64,000 nt of DNA, from the NCBI GenBank assembly GCA_001938995.1, contig MKZN01000005.1, forward strand, positions 62,001 to 126,000, given 5' to 3'. How positions within the stretch are numbered: the first letter of the stretch is position 1; each line of letters opens with the position of its first letter. The DNA is from Bacillus pumilus. GTDB lineage: Bacteria; Bacillota; Bacilli; Bacillales; Bacillaceae. The translations under genes and the position numbers were made by a program. The notes under the pieces are model-generated. The model made no database searches. It saw only the letters and a program-made list of their open reading frames with translations, and had not been told where the DNA came from. Of the stretch, positions 10,436 through 20,126 are shown piece by piece.

Positions 10436-10452
10436 TGTATTCATTTTTAACA
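10436..10452 (-). promoter_or_regulatory. Candidate TnrA box upstream of glnQ
   Basis: The 17-base element reads TGTAT-N7-TAACA on the plus strand. It matches the TnrA/GlnR consensus TGTNA-N7-TNACA at all fixed positions but one. It sits in the divergent glnQ/yrrI gap on the glnQ side, where nitrogen-limitation control would be expected. Confidence 0.5.
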
Positions 10453-10524
10453 AAGTTAGGACAAATTTTATTTACATGGATAATTACAGAAGAAGGTTAA
10501 ACAATAAGTAGAGAGGTGAAAAAG

Positions 10525-11589
10525 GTGAAGAAACGTCCGATTGAGTTTCTAATATATGCTGCAGGTGTCCTGCTTGTCCTTGCATCCCTACTCATTTTGA
10601 TTCAGCTAGACGAGTTATGGGTGCCTATTTTTTTATTACTGAAAGCTGTTCTGATCCCGCTTCTCATCGCCATTTTTATTTCTTACTTGCTTTATCCAAT
10701 TGTTGAAAGGTTGCACGGGCGAGGATTGCCGAGAACATTAAGTTTGTTACTCATTTATGTGTTGTTTTTCGGAGGTATTGGGTTTGCTGTCTATAAAGGT
10801 GCACCGGTGATGATCGAGCAGTTAAATGAGTTGTCAGAACAAATTCCTGTGCTGGCAGAAACCTATAATGGGACTTTATCTCGTATCCATCAGCATACAA
10901 GTCATTGGCCAGACGGACTGCATGAACGACTAGATCGCTTCATCGTTCAATCGGAAACATATGCAGCAAATGGCGCAGAGCGGATGGTTCTAAGCTGTAG
11001 AGTCTTACTGGATTACGCATTAGTCGCAGCACTTATTCCTTTTCTTGTTTTTTATATGGTAAAAGATATGAATACAATGAAACGAGCAGCCTGGTATTTA
11101 ACGCCGCCAAGACTTCGGAAGAGGGGACAAGCCTTTGTGAAAGCTGTGGATGACTCGCTTGGTAATTACATTAGGGGGCAATTACTTGTTTGTTCATTGA
11201 TTGGGGGAGCTGCATCTATCGCTCTATGGCTGTTTCATATTCCTTATCCACTTGTATTAGGTCTGCTCATTGGGGCGACGAATGTGATTCCGTATTTCGG
11301 TCCTATTATTGGTGCAATTCCTGCTGTATTTATCGCTTTCACCATTTCTGTAAAGTCAGTGATCATTGTGCTCATCACTGTCGCTGTCTTGCAATTTTTA
11401 GAAAGTAATGTGCTCAGCCCGATTATTGTGGGGAGAAGTCTGCACATGCACCCTGTCGTCATTATGCTCGTTTTACTAGCTGGTGGAGAGTTATTTGGCT
11501 TAATTGGCATGATTTTAGCTGTGCCGTCCGCAGCGATTATCAGAGTGATCATTGTACAATTTATCCTGATGAGGCGAAGCGTTCATTGA
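10525..11589 (+). CDS. yrrI: AI-2E-family membrane protein YrrI
   Basis: A 354-residue integral membrane protein of the AI-2E transporter (PerM/TqsA) superfamily. It has about seven or eight hydrophobic segments, a soluble loop after the third, and the diagnostic C-terminal phrases IPYFGPIIGAIPA and LESNVLSPIIVGRSL. Family members export small molecules or act as Na+/H+ antiporters; the substrate here is unknown. The GTG at 10525 is preceded by AGAGAGG with 8 bases between; the in-frame GTG 9 bases earlier overlaps that site. Its stop codon lies inside the alaS -35 box. Confidence 0.87.
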   Translation: MKKRPIEFLIYAAGVLLVLASLLILIQLDELWVPIFLLLKAVLIPLLIAIFISYLLYPIVERLHGRGLPRTLSLLLIYVLFFGGIGFAVYKGAPVMIEQLNELSEQIPVLAETYNGTLSRIHQHTSHWPDGLHERLDRFIVQSETYAANGAERMVLSCRVLLDYALVAALIPFLVFYMVKDMNTMKRAAWYLTPPRLRKRGQAFVKAVDDSLGNYIRGQLLVCSLIGGAASIALWLFHIPYPLVLGLLIGATNVIPYFGPIIGAIPAVFIAFTISVKSVIIVLITVAVLQFLESNVLSPIIVGRSLHMHPVVIMLVLLAGGELFGLIGMILAVPSAAIIRVIIVQFILMRRSVH

Positions 11590-11614
11590 CAATTTGAGCC
11601 GAGTTGTCTATAAT
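11586..11614 (+). promoter_or_regulatory. Sigma-A promoter for alaS
   Basis: TTGACA (11586-11591), a 17-base spacer and TATAAT (11609-11614), perfect to consensus. The -35 overlaps the yrrI stop codon. It drives the T-box leader. Confidence 0.92.
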
Positions 11615-11619
11615 AATTT

Positions 11620-11880
11620 CGATTCATACATAGTGAATTCAATGATGGACCCGAGTACGTTAAAAAGCTGTTGCAGAGAGAGGCTTTATTTGCTGAGAAA
11701 AGCCTCATCAGACCTTTAACAGAAGCTAGTCCTGAGTGCAGATAAACACTGCCGCTCTCTTCCGGCGTTATCGGATGTGAAGGTGATAGACAATGATGTC
11801 TATAATCAGGGTGGTACCGCGAGAGCATCTCGTCCCTGTGTAAGTATTTTTATGCTTGCATAGGGCGGGATGTTTTTTCG
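11620..11880 (+). promoter_or_regulatory. T-box riboswitch of alaS (alanine-specific)
   Basis: The leader contains the conserved T-box AGGGTGGTACCGCG at 11808-11821, with TGGT as the bases that pair to the ACCA end of uncharged tRNA. Stem I is bounded by GGAC (11647) and GTCC (11729), with an AGTA bulge. The specifier GCT (Ala) is at 11725-11727 in GAA-GCT-A. A hairpin GAGGCTTT / AAAGCCTC forms the upper stem. The terminator, stem around CATCTCGTCCCT / AGGGCGGGATG with T6, ends near 11879. Uncharged tRNA-Ala should cause antitermination into alaS. Confidence 0.95.
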
Positions 11881-11921
11881 TTTGTGTGGAGATAGATGAA
11901 CTGAAAGGGAGGATTTTTGAA

Positions 11922-14558
11922 ATGAAAACTTTAACTTCTGCTCAAGTACGCCAAATGTTTTTGGACTTTTTTAAAGAAAAAGGACATGCCGTAGAACCGA
12001 GTGCTTCACTCGTACCGCATGATGATCCAACACTTTTATGGATTAACAGCGGGGTGGCAACATTAAAAAAATACTTTGATGGCCGCGTAGTACCTGAAAA
12101 CCCGCGAATTTGTAATGCACAAAAGTCGATTCGTACGAATGATATTGAAAATGTAGGGAAAACAGCCCGTCACCATACGTTCTTTGAAATGCTTGGCAAC
12201 TTCTCAATCGGTGATTATTTTAAAGAAGAAGCCATTGAATGGGCATGGGAATTCCTAACGAGTGATGAGTGGGTTGGTTTTGATCCAAACCTGTTATCCG
12301 TTACGGTTCATCCAGAAGATGAAGAGGCTTATCTCCTATGGAAAGATAAAATAGGAGTTCCAGAAGAGCGCATTATTCGCCTTGAGGGGAACTTCTGGGA
12401 TATTGGCGAAGGACCAAGTGGCCCGAATACCGAAATTTTCTATGACCGCGGTGAAGCATACGGAAACGACATCAACGATCCAGAATTATATCCAGGTGGA
12501 GAAAATGAGCGCTACCTAGAAGTATGGAACCTCGTTTTTTCTGAATTTAACCATAACCCAGATGGCACATACACACCGCTACCAAAGAAAAACATTGATA
12601 CAGGGATGGGCCTTGAACGAATGGTATCAGTCATTCAAAATGTCCCAACGAACTTTGATACAGACTTATTCATGCCGATTATTCGTGCAGTAGAAACGAT
12701 CTCTGGAGAAAGCTATGGAGAGACAAAGGAAAAGGATACAGCATTTAAAGTCATTGCTGATCACATTCGCACTGTAGCTTTTGCAGTGAGTGATGGAGCA
12801 CTACCTTCTAATGAAGGACGTGGTTATGTACTCAGACGTTTGTTACGCCGCGCTGTTCGTTATGCAAAAACGATCCACATTCATCGTCCATTTATGTATG
12901 ATCTTGTGCCTGTTGTGGCAGAGGTCATGAAGGATTTCTATCCAGATGTCCAAGCAAAAGAAGAATTCATTGCAAAAGTGATCAAAAACGAGGAAGAACG
13001 TTTCCATGAAACCTTAAATGAAGGGTTAGCCATCTTGTCAGAGGTAATCAAGAAAGAAAAAGACAAAGGAAGCTCACAAATTTCAGGGGAAGACGTATTC
13101 AAACTGTATGACACCTATGGATTCCCTGTCGAGCTAACAGAGGAATATGCACAAGATGAACACATGACAGTAGATGCTGAGGGTTTCCAAGCAGAAATGG
13201 AGAAACAGCGTGACCGTGCTAGAAAAGCGAGACAAGATGTCGGCAGTATGCAGGTTCAAGGTGGTGCTTTAGGAGATATTAAAGTAGAAAGCACATTCGT
13301 TGGATACGAAAATTTATCATCTACAACTCAGGTGATTGAGTTGCTACAAGACGGTGAAATTGTCGCAGAAGCGCATGAAGGCGAAACTGTTCAACTTCTT
13401 CTCGATGAAACGCCTTTTTATGCAGAAAGCGGCGGTCAAGTAGCGGATAAAGGATTCTTAAAAAGTGCAGAAGCCATCATTGAAATCAAAGATGTCAAAA
13501 AGGCTCCAAATGGTCAGCATGTCCATGAAGGAGTGGTCACAAGTGGTACTGTACAAAAAGGTCTTGATATGACGGCTGAAGTAGAATCAGCTCTTCGAAA
13601 AGGCATTGTGAAAAACCATACTGCGACGCACTTGCTTCACCAGGCATTGAAAGATGTATTAGGTAGCCATGTCAATCAGGCAGGTTCACTGGTCAATGAG
13701 AATAGACTTCGTTTTGACTTCTCTCATTTTGGACAAGTCACAAAAGAAGAGCTATCTCAAATTGAAAAAATCGTCAATGAAAAGATTTGGGAAGGCATTT
13801 CGGTTGCGATCGACTTAAAACCGATTGCTGAAGCAAAAGAAATGGGCGCAATGGCGCTATTTGGCGAGAAATATGGTGATATCGTCCGCGTGGTCCAAGT
13901 AGGCGATTACAGCATTGAACTATGCGGTGGATGCCATGTACAAAATACAGCTGAAATCGGTTTGTTTAAAATTGCTTCTGAATCGGGTATTGGTGCTGGA
14001 ACTCGCCGTATTGAGGCTGTCACTGGGAAAGGTGCCTATGAAGAATTAAATGACCAGCTTGCGATTTTAGAAAAGGCAGCTAGTGAGCTGAAATCAAATA
14101 CGAAGGATGTACCAAAACGAATTGCTTCTTTACAGGCAGATGTAAAAGAGGTTCAAAGAGAAAATGAATCACTCCTTGCGAAATTAAGTCAGGCAGAAGC
14201 AGGTTCTATTTTAGAAAAAGTATCGGACGTTGGCGGAGTAAAAGTATTAACAGAAAAAGTCAACGCAAAAGACATGAATCACTTAAGAACTATGGTAGAT
14301 GATCTCAAAGCCAAATTAGGATCAGCCGTGATCGTACTTGGCGCAGTTCAAAATGGCAAAGTAAACATTGCAGCAGGTGTGACGAAAGACGTGATTGAAA
14401 AAGGACTTCATGCAGGAAAACTCGTCAAGCAGGCAGCTGAAATTTGTGGTGGTGGCGGTGGTGGCCGTCCAGATATGGCCCAAGCAGGCGGAAAACAACC
14501 TGAAAAGCTAGAAAAAGCATTAGCAACTGTCGAAGAATCTGTCAAATCCGTTTTATAA
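11922..14558 (+). CDS. alaS: Alanyl-tRNA synthetase
   Basis: Class II synthetase that charges and edits tRNA-Ala. It has 878 residues, the usual full length. The N-terminal catalytic domain begins [18 protein letters not shown]. The editing domain has the zinc-binding HTATHLLH and CGGCH motifs, and the C-Ala domain ends in the glycine-rich [15 protein letters not shown]. The ATG at 11922 is 9 bases after AAAGGGAGG; in-frame codons further upstream lie in the T-box terminator. Expression is controlled by the T-box leader. Confidence 0.97.
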   Translation: MKTLTSAQVRQMFLDFFKEKGHAVEPSASLVPHDDPTLLWINSGVATLKKYFDGRVVPENPRICNAQKSIRTNDIENVGKTARHHTFFEMLGNFSIGDYFKEEAIEWAWEFLTSDEWVGFDPNLLSVTVHPEDEEAYLLWKDKIGVPEERIIRLEGNFWDIGEGPSGPNTEIFYDRGEAYGNDINDPELYPGGENERYLEVWNLVFSEFNHNPDGTYTPLPKKNIDTGMGLERMVSVIQNVPTNFDTDLFMPIIRAVETISGESYGETKEKDTAFKVIADHIRTVAFAVSDGALPSNEGRGYVLRRLLRRAVRYAKTIHIHRPFMYDLVPVVAEVMKDFYPDVQAKEEFIAKVIKNEEERFHETLNEGLAILSEVIKKEKDKGSSQISGEDVFKLYDTYGFPVELTEEYAQDEHMTVDAEGFQAEMEKQRDRARKARQDVGSMQVQGGALGDIKVESTFVGYENLSSTTQVIELLQDGEIVAEAHEGETVQLLLDETPFYAESGGQVADKGFLKSAEAIIEIKDVKKAPNGQHVHEGVVTSGTVQKGLDMTAEVESALRKGIVKNHTATHLLHQALKDVLGSHVNQAGSLVNENRLRFDFSHFGQVTKEELSQIEKIVNEKIWEGISVAIDLKPIAEAKEMGAMALFGEKYGDIVRVVQVGDYSIELCGGCHVQNTAEIGLFKIASESGIGAGTRRIEAVTGKGAYEELNDQLAILEKAASELKSNTKDVPKRIASLQADVKEVQRENESLLAKLSQAEAGSILEKVSDVGGVKVLTEKVNAKDMNHLRTMVDDLKAKLGSAVIVLGAVQNGKVNIAAGVTKDVIEKGLHAGKLVKQAAEICGGGGGGRPDMAQAGGKQPEKLEKALATVEESVKSVL

Positions 14559-14646
14559 TCAGACAATGTAGTGTAGAATAATGGTATTAGATGAGCGGTT
14601 AGAAAAAGCTTGCTAGTAGAATGTTGGAAAAGAGGTGCAAGAAGCA

Positions 14647-14913
14647 GTGAGTTCATTTGATAAGACAATGAAGTTTAACTTCTCTGATGATTCAGCTGAA
14701 ACCAATGTAAATGAAGTGTTAATCACAGTTCACGATGCACTCCAAGAAAAAGGATATAACCCGATCAATCAAATTGTCGGATACTTGCTGTCAGGCGACC
14801 CTGCTTATATTCCAAGACATCAAGATGCACGCAACCTAATTCGTAAACTAGAACGAGACGAATTAATTGAGGAATTGGTTAAATCGTACTTAGAGACACA
14901 TAAAGAGGCGTAA
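14647..14913 (+). CDS. ireB: IreB-family regulatory phosphoprotein (YrzL)
   Basis: An 88-residue UPF0297/IreB protein. In Enterococcus faecalis IreB is phosphorylated near its N-terminus by the PASTA kinase IreK; the matching segment here is SSFDKTMKF with a threonine at position 7. The rest ([21 protein letters not shown]) is the family signature. The start is GTG 14647, 9 bases after AGAGGTG. It is followed after 4 bases by ruvX, the conserved Firmicute order alaS-ireB-ruvX-yrzB. Confidence 0.92.
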   Translation: MSSFDKTMKFNFSDDSAETNVNEVLITVHDALQEKGYNPINQIVGYLLSGDPAYIPRHQDARNLIRKLERDELIEELVKSYLETHKEA

Positions 14914-14917
14914 ACAC

Positions 14918-15334
14918 ATGAGAATCTTAGGCTTAGATTTAGGCACGAAAACCCTTGGTGTTGCGATCAGTGATGAAATGGGATGGACAGCGCAAGGGCT
15001 TGAAACCATTAAAATTGATGAAGCAGGCGGAGACTTTGGTTTAAGCCGCCTGTCTGAAATCATTGCGGAATACGGAGCAGATAAAATTGTACTTGGCTTT
15101 CCAAAGAATATGAACGGGACAGTCGGTCCAAGAGGAGAGGCTAGCCAATCATTTGCGAAAGTATTGGAAAACACGTACAATGTTCCTGTTGTGCTCTGGG
15201 ACGAGCGTCTGTCGACAATGGCGGCGGAAAAAATGCTCATCTCTGCTGATGTGAGCAGACAAAAGCGTAAAAAAGTCATTGATAAGATGGCGGCTGTTAT
15301 GATCCTGCAAGGGTATTTAGACAGCTTAAATTAA
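14918..15334 (+). CDS. ruvX: RuvX/YqgF-type RNase H-like nuclease (YrrK)
   Basis: 138 residues with an RNase H-like fold: the first acidic strand is [15 protein letters not shown], then [10 protein letters not shown] and [10 protein letters not shown], and the C-terminal [17 protein letters not shown] with the final aspartates. Orthologues are annotated as Holliday-junction resolvase; YqgF of E. coli processes the 16S rRNA 5' end, so the role is not certain. It sits 4 bases after ireB. Confidence 0.92.
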   Translation: MRILGLDLGTKTLGVAISDEMGWTAQGLETIKIDEAGGDFGLSRLSEIIAEYGADKIVLGFPKNMNGTVGPRGEASQSFAKVLENTYNVPVVLWDERLSTMAAEKMLISADVSRQKRKKVIDKMAAVMILQGYLDSLN

Positions 15335-15349
15335 AATGAGGTGAATCAA

Positions 15350-15634
15350 ATGGAACACGGAGAAAAGCAAATTACAATCGTTGATGATAATGGAAATGAA
15401 CAGCTTTGCGAAGTACTATTTACTTTTGAAAGCGACCATTTTAACAAATCATATGTTCTTTACTACCCGATTTCTGAGCAAGACAACGAAGAAATCGAAA
15501 TTCACGCATCAAGTTTTACACCTAATGAAGATGGTGAAGATGGCGAGCTTCAGCCAATCGAAACAGATGAAGAGTGGGACATGATTGAAGAAACGTTAAA
15601 TACGTTCTTAGATCAAGAAGACGACGAAGAGTAG
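15350..15634 (+). CDS. yrzB: DUF1292 protein YrzB
   Basis: A 94-residue, very acidic protein of the DUF1292 family: two beta-rich segments ([20 protein letters not shown] and KSYVLYYPI) and a C-terminal run of acidic residues. No function is known. The ATG at 15350 follows GAGGTG by 7 bases. It is the last gene of the alaS-ireB-ruvX-yrzB set and is followed by a terminator. In B. subtilis mltG (yrrL) comes next; here about 4.5 kb of other genes intervene. Confidence 0.88.
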   Translation: MEHGEKQITIVDDNGNEQLCEVLFTFESDHFNKSYVLYYPISEQDNEEIEIHASSFTPNEDGEDGELQPIETDEEWDMIEETLNTFLDQEDDEE

Positions 15635-15639
15635 AAAAT

Positions 15640-15690
15640 AAAGACCTGTGAAGCAGACGAAACCTTGTCTGCATGCGCAGGTCTTTTTTT
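15640..15690. terminator. Terminator after yrzB
   Basis: Outer stem AAAGACCTG / CAGGTCTTT with an inner GCAGAC / GTCTGC stem and a T7 tail on the plus strand. It separates yrzB from the convergent lipoprotein gene. Confidence 0.8.
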
Positions 15691-15692
15691 GA

Positions 15693-16787
15693 TCATGGAA
15701 GTTTTGAGGTGATGACAAGCTTTTGATTTGTTCGGGGAGCATTTTCGGAGTGAAGCAAATAAAGACCATGGTCGAATGTGAGATGAACGTGAGATCCGAC
15801 TTTCAATGGACCGAACTCTTTGATGGAGCCATTCACTTCTTTGAAGGTAAAGTAGCTTTCTTCTCCAGAGATCTCTGTATGGACAAACATCCGTTTCTGA
15901 TCATCAATTACCACCAACCCAGATCCATCCATATCTTTTTTGCTGAGCGGTTTTGTTTGTTTCGTGTTCACGTCATAAAAGAACAATTGACTTTTATGGA
16001 CTGCCCCTTCAGAATCAGTAAAAGACTTTTCATACACAAATTGATGGTCGTTGATGAGGTACTGATTGCCAATTAACGTTTGATTTAACATGATTTCTTT
16101 CAGGTCTTCTGTTGTGAAGTTGTAAATATACGCCTGCATCTTTCCGTTTTTCTCATCAAAAAAGAGGAGCTTGTCTTGGTAAACGGAAAGATGTGAGTTA
16201 GCCATTGATTTCAGCTTAAAGAGTTTTTTTGTCTGCTTATTACTAAGGTCTCTCATAAATATGTGTGTCTCACCTTTTTTTTCATGATGAGTTACCCATA
16301 CAACCCGATCACCCGTTAATTCAAGAGTATCACTTAATAACTCTGAATCATCCATCTGTTTGAATAACTCGATTTTTTGTGTCTTGATGTTCATTGCATA
16401 ATAATTCATTTGTCCACCAAATTCATCACTGTCGATCCAAACGACCCAGTCTTTATTGGCCTTTACTTCTTGAATAGACGAACGTTCAAATGTTGTTGTA
16501 AATAGTGTTTTGCTTTTTTGCGTTTTTCTATTAAACTCAACCACTTTATTTGCCTTCATGGATAGGCTCTGATCATCTACACTAAAAAATAAGCGATCAC
16601 CAATGGCTGAGACGGCATTCATCGCAGCATAGTTGAGTACCGTTGTTTGACCTAAGTCTTTGTCTTCAATTGTAAAACGGATCTTTTGATCTTCTGTAGC
16701 CGACTTATGTTGACTGCATCCCCCGAGATATAAAGCAGCTCCAGTAACTAATAGTAGCAACATACACATATACATCATGTTTCGCAA
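15693..16787 (-). CDS. Predicted lipoprotein, beta-propeller-like, function unknown
   Basis: 364 residues starting with a hydrophobic signal ending in the lipobox LGGC, so a membrane-anchored extracellular lipoprotein. The rest is a string of short beta repeats (DRLFFSVDDQ, DWVVWIDSDE, DRVVWVTHHE, DKLLFFDEKN), each beginning with a hydrophobic-aromatic strand, the look of a TolB/WD-like propeller. I do not recognise a named family. GGAGG lies 8 bases before a TTG at 16787, which I take as the start; the in-frame ATG at 16805 would place that site inside the gene. It has no counterpart at this place in B. subtilis as I recall it. Confidence 0.72.
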   Translation of the reverse strand: MRNMMYMCMLLLLVTGAALYLGGCSQHKSATEDQKIRFTIEDKDLGQTTVLNYAAMNAVSAIGDRLFFSVDDQSLSMKANKVVEFNRKTQKSKTLFTTTFERSSIQEVKANKDWVVWIDSDEFGGQMNYYAMNIKTQKIELFKQMDDSELLSDTLELTGDRVVWVTHHEKKGETHIFMRDLSNKQTKKLFKLKSMANSHLSVYQDKLLFFDEKNGKMQAYIYNFTTEDLKEIMLNQTLIGNQYLINDHQFVYEKSFTDSEGAVHKSQLFFYDVNTKQTKPLSKKDMDGSGLVVIDDQKRMFVHTEISGEESYFTFKEVNGSIKEFGPLKVGSHVHLTFDHGLYLLHSENAPRTNQKLVITSKLP

Positions 16788-16929
16788 AGTGTGTTCCTCC
16801 AACATGTTTTTTCATCATTTTGTGTTCCCTAGTCATTGATTTGAAAAACAAAAAGATATCAAATGATACCATTTAACCCGAAAAGAGGGAATAAATTCCC
16901 GGGATTTTAAGCTTAATTTAAACAATATA

Positions 16930-16958
16930 TGTTAACTTATAAAATTATTTAGTTGACA
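16930..16958 (+). promoter_or_regulatory. BirA operator before bioY-yhfT-yhfS
   Basis: TGTTAAC (16930-16936), 15 bases, GTTGACA (16952-16958). Arm sequence and spacing fit the Bacillus biotin-repressor site TGTTAAC-N15-GTTAACA. The right arm contains a TTGACA -35 box at 16953-16958, with a weak -10 (TACTCT) 17 bases later. Bound BirA-biotinyl-AMP would therefore block the promoter. Confidence 0.82.
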
Positions 16959-17012
16959 TAAAAGGGATAAGCTTTTACTCTATTTCTAAATCACTAGACC
17001 TGGAGGGACATG

Positions 17013-17582
17013 ATGTTAAACATTCGAGAGATGATGCATGTGGCATTATTAACGGCAGTAATGGGGATTTTAGGTATCATTCCACCCATTTTCTTATCCT
17101 TCACACCTGTACCAATTACGCTACAAACAGCAGGGGTTTTACTAGCAGGTGGGATTTTGAAGCCAAAACAAGCATTCATGAGTTTATGTCTTTTTTTATT
17201 CATAGTTGCCGCTGGTGCACCATTATTATCAGGTGGAAGAGGTGGTTTTGGTGTATTTTTTGGGCCAAGTGGCGGATTTTTGATGGCTTATCCGATTGTG
17301 GCATTTGGTATTAGTTTTTGGATTCAGCAGATGTCTCGTTACTCGGTGATGCGTTTTTTTGGCGTGTATGTTGCTTGCAGTATTGGCATTTTGTATTCGG
17401 TAGGTGTTCCGTTTCAATCAATGATCATGAACATTCCTTTCAAACAAGCAGCGTGGCTTAGCTTCACCTACATACCAGGCGACCTGTTAAAGGCGATATT
17501 ATGTGCTGTGCTCACAATCAAAATTAGGCAGGCACTTTCTTATCAAGAGCGGTTGATGCAAAAAGGGGGCAGATCATATTGA
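17013..17582 (+). CDS. bioY: Biotin transporter S component BioY
   Basis: 189-residue membrane protein of the BioY family, the substrate-binding subunit of ECF-type biotin uptake. It has about six helices and the phrases TPVPITLQTAGVLLAG and GAPLLSGGRGGFGVFFGPSGGFL, which are diagnostic. The ATG at 17013 follows GGAGG by 6 bases; the ATG just before it is too close. The BirA operator upstream supports biotin as substrate. It overlaps the next gene by 4 bases (TTGA). It corresponds to B. subtilis yhfU by operon structure. Confidence 0.92.
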   Translation: MLNIREMMHVALLTAVMGILGIIPPIFLSFTPVPITLQTAGVLLAGGILKPKQAFMSLCLFLFIVAAGAPLLSGGRGGFGVFFGPSGGFLMAYPIVAFGISFWIQQMSRYSVMRFFGVYVACSIGILYSVGVPFQSMIMNIPFKQAAWLSFTYIPGDLLKAILCAVLTIKIRQALSYQERLMQKGGRSY

Positions 17583-19033
17583 GCTTGATGACAGATACCT
17601 ATGCATACTATGCGCAAAAAGAGCCGAATCGTCTAGCAATTCAAGATGAAAGGGGGAGAATCACTTATTCAGAGTGGCATCAAAGAGTTCAGCAGGCTGC
17701 AAGTTGGATAAACCGACATGCGATAGATCGAAAGAGGGTCGCCTTTCTATTATCAAATTGCACCTCGTTTTTGCAGGTGTTTGCAGGTGCGGCAGCGGCA
17801 GGTGTCACCGCCATCCCGCTAGATCCTAGATGGTCACAAGCGGAATGTCTACAAAGGTTGACACTCAGTGGTGCAGATCTTGTCATCGTAGAAGAAAGGT
17901 ATATGAAAAAAATAGAAAACATCCAAATCCCTTCATACTTGCTGCTAGATTGGGAACACGAGGTGAGGTGTGAACAAACAAATGATGCTTTTCCATTTGT
18001 GACAGACAGGAACCCAATGTTTTACATGGGTTTCACATCAGGTTCAACAGGCTCACCGAAAGCGTTTGTCAGAGGTCAACAATCATGGATGGAAAGCTTT
18101 CGGATGACAGCCGCTGCATTTGGGATATCAGAACATGATCATGTGCTAATCCTTGGAACCCTTTTATCCTCACACTTTTTATATGGTGCCATTAGCACTT
18201 TATACTTTGGCGGATCAGTGACTTTACTAGAAAAATTTTCTACTGAAAAAGTGAAACTGATGCTGCAAGAGAATGACATCACGGCTTTATATACAGTTCC
18301 CACCATGACACAAGCCCTTCTTTCTAATAGGTCGCTATACGATCGACCATTCAAGATGATATCAACAGGGGCAGAGTGGTCTCAGGCATCAAAGAAAAAA
18401 CTAAAATCGACTTATCCGATGATCACATTTTATGACTTTTATGGCACGTCAGAGCTGAGCTTTGTGTCGTATCTTTCTTCAAATGACAATCATGTAACAT
18501 CTGAATCTGTTGGCAAGCCTTTTCCAAATGTAAGCATCTCGATTAAACGCGAGGATGGATCTGATTGCGGGCCGAATGAAACAGGCAGAATCTATGTGAA
18601 TAGCCCGATGAGGTTCTCTGGTTACTTACATGAGAAGCAAAAAGCTGATGAATGGCTAACAGTCTATGATATGGGGTATATCGATCAAGAGGGATACCTT
18701 TATATGAAAGGGAGAGAAAATGGCATGATTGTTTACGGAGGGCTCAATATTTTCCCAGAGGAGATTGAACGTGTGCTAAATGTTCAGCCTGAAGTCAATC
18801 GATCGCTTGTCATAGGGATGAAAGATGCCTATTGGGGAGAAATTCCTGTGGCTGTCATTGAAGGAAACTGTCAGGTGAATCAACTCAAGCAAGCCTGTAA
18901 AGCCGTGATTTCTCCCTACAAAATCCCGAAAAAGTGGGTAGTGACAGAGAAAATGATAGAAACATCAGGTGGTAAAATAGCCCGTGCCAAAATGAAGGAC
19001 TGGGTAAAGGAGCAATTGACATGGAGGCAGTAA
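17579..19033 (+). CDS. yhfT: Acyl-CoA ligase, YhfT-like
   Basis: 484-residue ANL-superfamily adenylating enzyme. Motif A3 is MGFTSGSTGSPKAFVRG, A5 is FYDFYGTSELSF, and the C-terminal region shows YMKGRENGMIVYGGLNIFPEEIE with the hinge, plus a terminal lysine in GGKIARAK. It forms an acyl-AMP then an acyl-CoA from a carboxylic acid. In B. subtilis yhfU-yhfT-yhfS is a BirA-controlled operon, so a link to pimelate or fatty-acid supply for biotin is the best guess. The start is a TTG overlapping the bioY stop, with a G-rich binding site 8 bases upstream. Confidence 0.86.
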   Translation: MSLMTDTYAYYAQKEPNRLAIQDERGRITYSEWHQRVQQAASWINRHAIDRKRVAFLLSNCTSFLQVFAGAAAAGVTAIPLDPRWSQAECLQRLTLSGADLVIVEERYMKKIENIQIPSYLLLDWEHEVRCEQTNDAFPFVTDRNPMFYMGFTSGSTGSPKAFVRGQQSWMESFRMTAAAFGISEHDHVLILGTLLSSHFLYGAISTLYFGGSVTLLEKFSTEKVKLMLQENDITALYTVPTMTQALLSNRSLYDRPFKMISTGAEWSQASKKKLKSTYPMITFYDFYGTSELSFVSYLSSNDNHVTSESVGKPFPNVSISIKREDGSDCGPNETGRIYVNSPMRFSGYLHEKQKADEWLTVYDMGYIDQEGYLYMKGRENGMIVYGGLNIFPEEIERVLNVQPEVNRSLVIGMKDAYWGEIPVAVIEGNCQVNQLKQACKAVISPYKIPKKWVVTEKMIETSGGKIARAKMKDWVKEQLTWRQ

Positions 19034-20106
19034 TTGTTCTAGCGAAACGAACGCCCTTTGGGAACAAGGGTGGCATGCTGAGCGAATGGAACCCAGAGGA
19101 ATTAGCCGCCCCGCTCATTCGTCATCTATGTGAAGTTGTTGAACCAGATGACATCATTTTAGGCAATGTGGTGGGCGGAGGAGGCAATCTAGCTCGCCTC
19201 TCTTCACTTCAAGCTGAGCTGTCACTCACCGTCCCTGGTATGACGATTGATCGTCAGTGCAGTTCCGGCCTTGAAGCGATTCGGACGGCCTGTGTGATGA
19301 TAAAGTCAGGAGAAGGAAACACATATGTGGCGGGAGGAACGGAAAGCATCTCGCGTTCACCGATGAAAAAGCGAGCGCGGTTTTCTCCTGAGGTGATTGG
19401 TGATCCTGATATGGGCAAGGCGGCTGAGCTGACAGCATCCGCGTTTTCAGTTACCCGACAGGAGCAAGATGACTATGCACTCTTGAGCTGGAAAAGAAGT
19501 ATAGATGCATTCCAGCATGATACATATGCAGAGGAAATTGTACCGATTGGTGAAAAAGACCAAGATGAAGCAGCTTTCAAAATCAGACCGATCGCTCGTC
19601 TCATCAAGCGTGCCAAGCCTGTTTTTTCTCCAGAAAATGGGACAGTGACAGTCACCAATAGCTGCAAAGAAGCCGATGGTGCAGCGGCGGTGCTGGTGAT
19701 GGAAAGGACAAATGCGGAAACCAAAGGGCTAAAGCCCAGGCTCCGTTATGTCGGAAGTGCTGTGACGGCCATGAACCCGCATTTTCCAGCAGCTTCACCG
19801 ATACATGCCATCAAGAAGCTTCTAGACAAACAGCAGATGCGTATAGAGGATGTTGCATTATTTGAAATCAACGAAGCGTTTGCGATGAAAGTCGTGCTCA
19901 TTGCTCGTACACTTGGTATCCCTTATGACCGGATCAATAGAAGAGGCGGTGCACTTTGTCTTGGGCATCCATACAGTGCCTCTGGAGCCGCAATGATGGT
20001 GAGGTTATTTTACGAAGCACACACATTACCGAGCGGAAGCTACGTGATGGCTGCTATTGGCAGCGGGGGTGGTGTTGGTTTAGCAGTATTGTGGCAAGTT
20101 CTCTAA
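19021..20106 (+). CDS. yhfS: Thiolase-like protein, YhfS-like, missing the second catalytic Cys
   Basis: 361-residue thiolase-fold protein. The nucleophile Cys80 is present in DRQCSSGLEA, the asparagine-glutamate motif in INEAFA, and the histidine in CLGHPYSASGA. The last thiolase motif, normally C-x-G-G-G, reads GSGGGVG here, so the acid/base cysteine is replaced. The protein is also short by about 30 residues for a thiolase. It may not do reversible Claisen chemistry. The ATG overlaps the ligase gene by 13 bases, with AAGGAG upstream, so translation is coupled. Confidence 0.82.
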   Translation: MEAVIVLAKRTPFGNKGGMLSEWNPEELAAPLIRHLCEVVEPDDIILGNVVGGGGNLARLSSLQAELSLTVPGMTIDRQCSSGLEAIRTACVMIKSGEGNTYVAGGTESISRSPMKKRARFSPEVIGDPDMGKAAELTASAFSVTRQEQDDYALLSWKRSIDAFQHDTYAEEIVPIGEKDQDEAAFKIRPIARLIKRAKPVFSPENGTVTVTNSCKEADGAAAVLVMERTNAETKGLKPRLRYVGSAVTAMNPHFPAASPIHAIKKLLDKQQMRIEDVALFEINEAFAMKVVLIARTLGIPYDRINRRGGALCLGHPYSASGAAMMVRLFYEAHTLPSGSYVMAAIGSGGGVGLAVLWQVL

Positions 20107-20126
20107 CGGCATGCATAAGCAAGTAA

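Noticed and set aside
14408..14668. Minus-strand frame opposite the 3' end of alaS
   Set aside because: It is antisense to the glycine-rich C-terminus of alaS and lacks a binding site.
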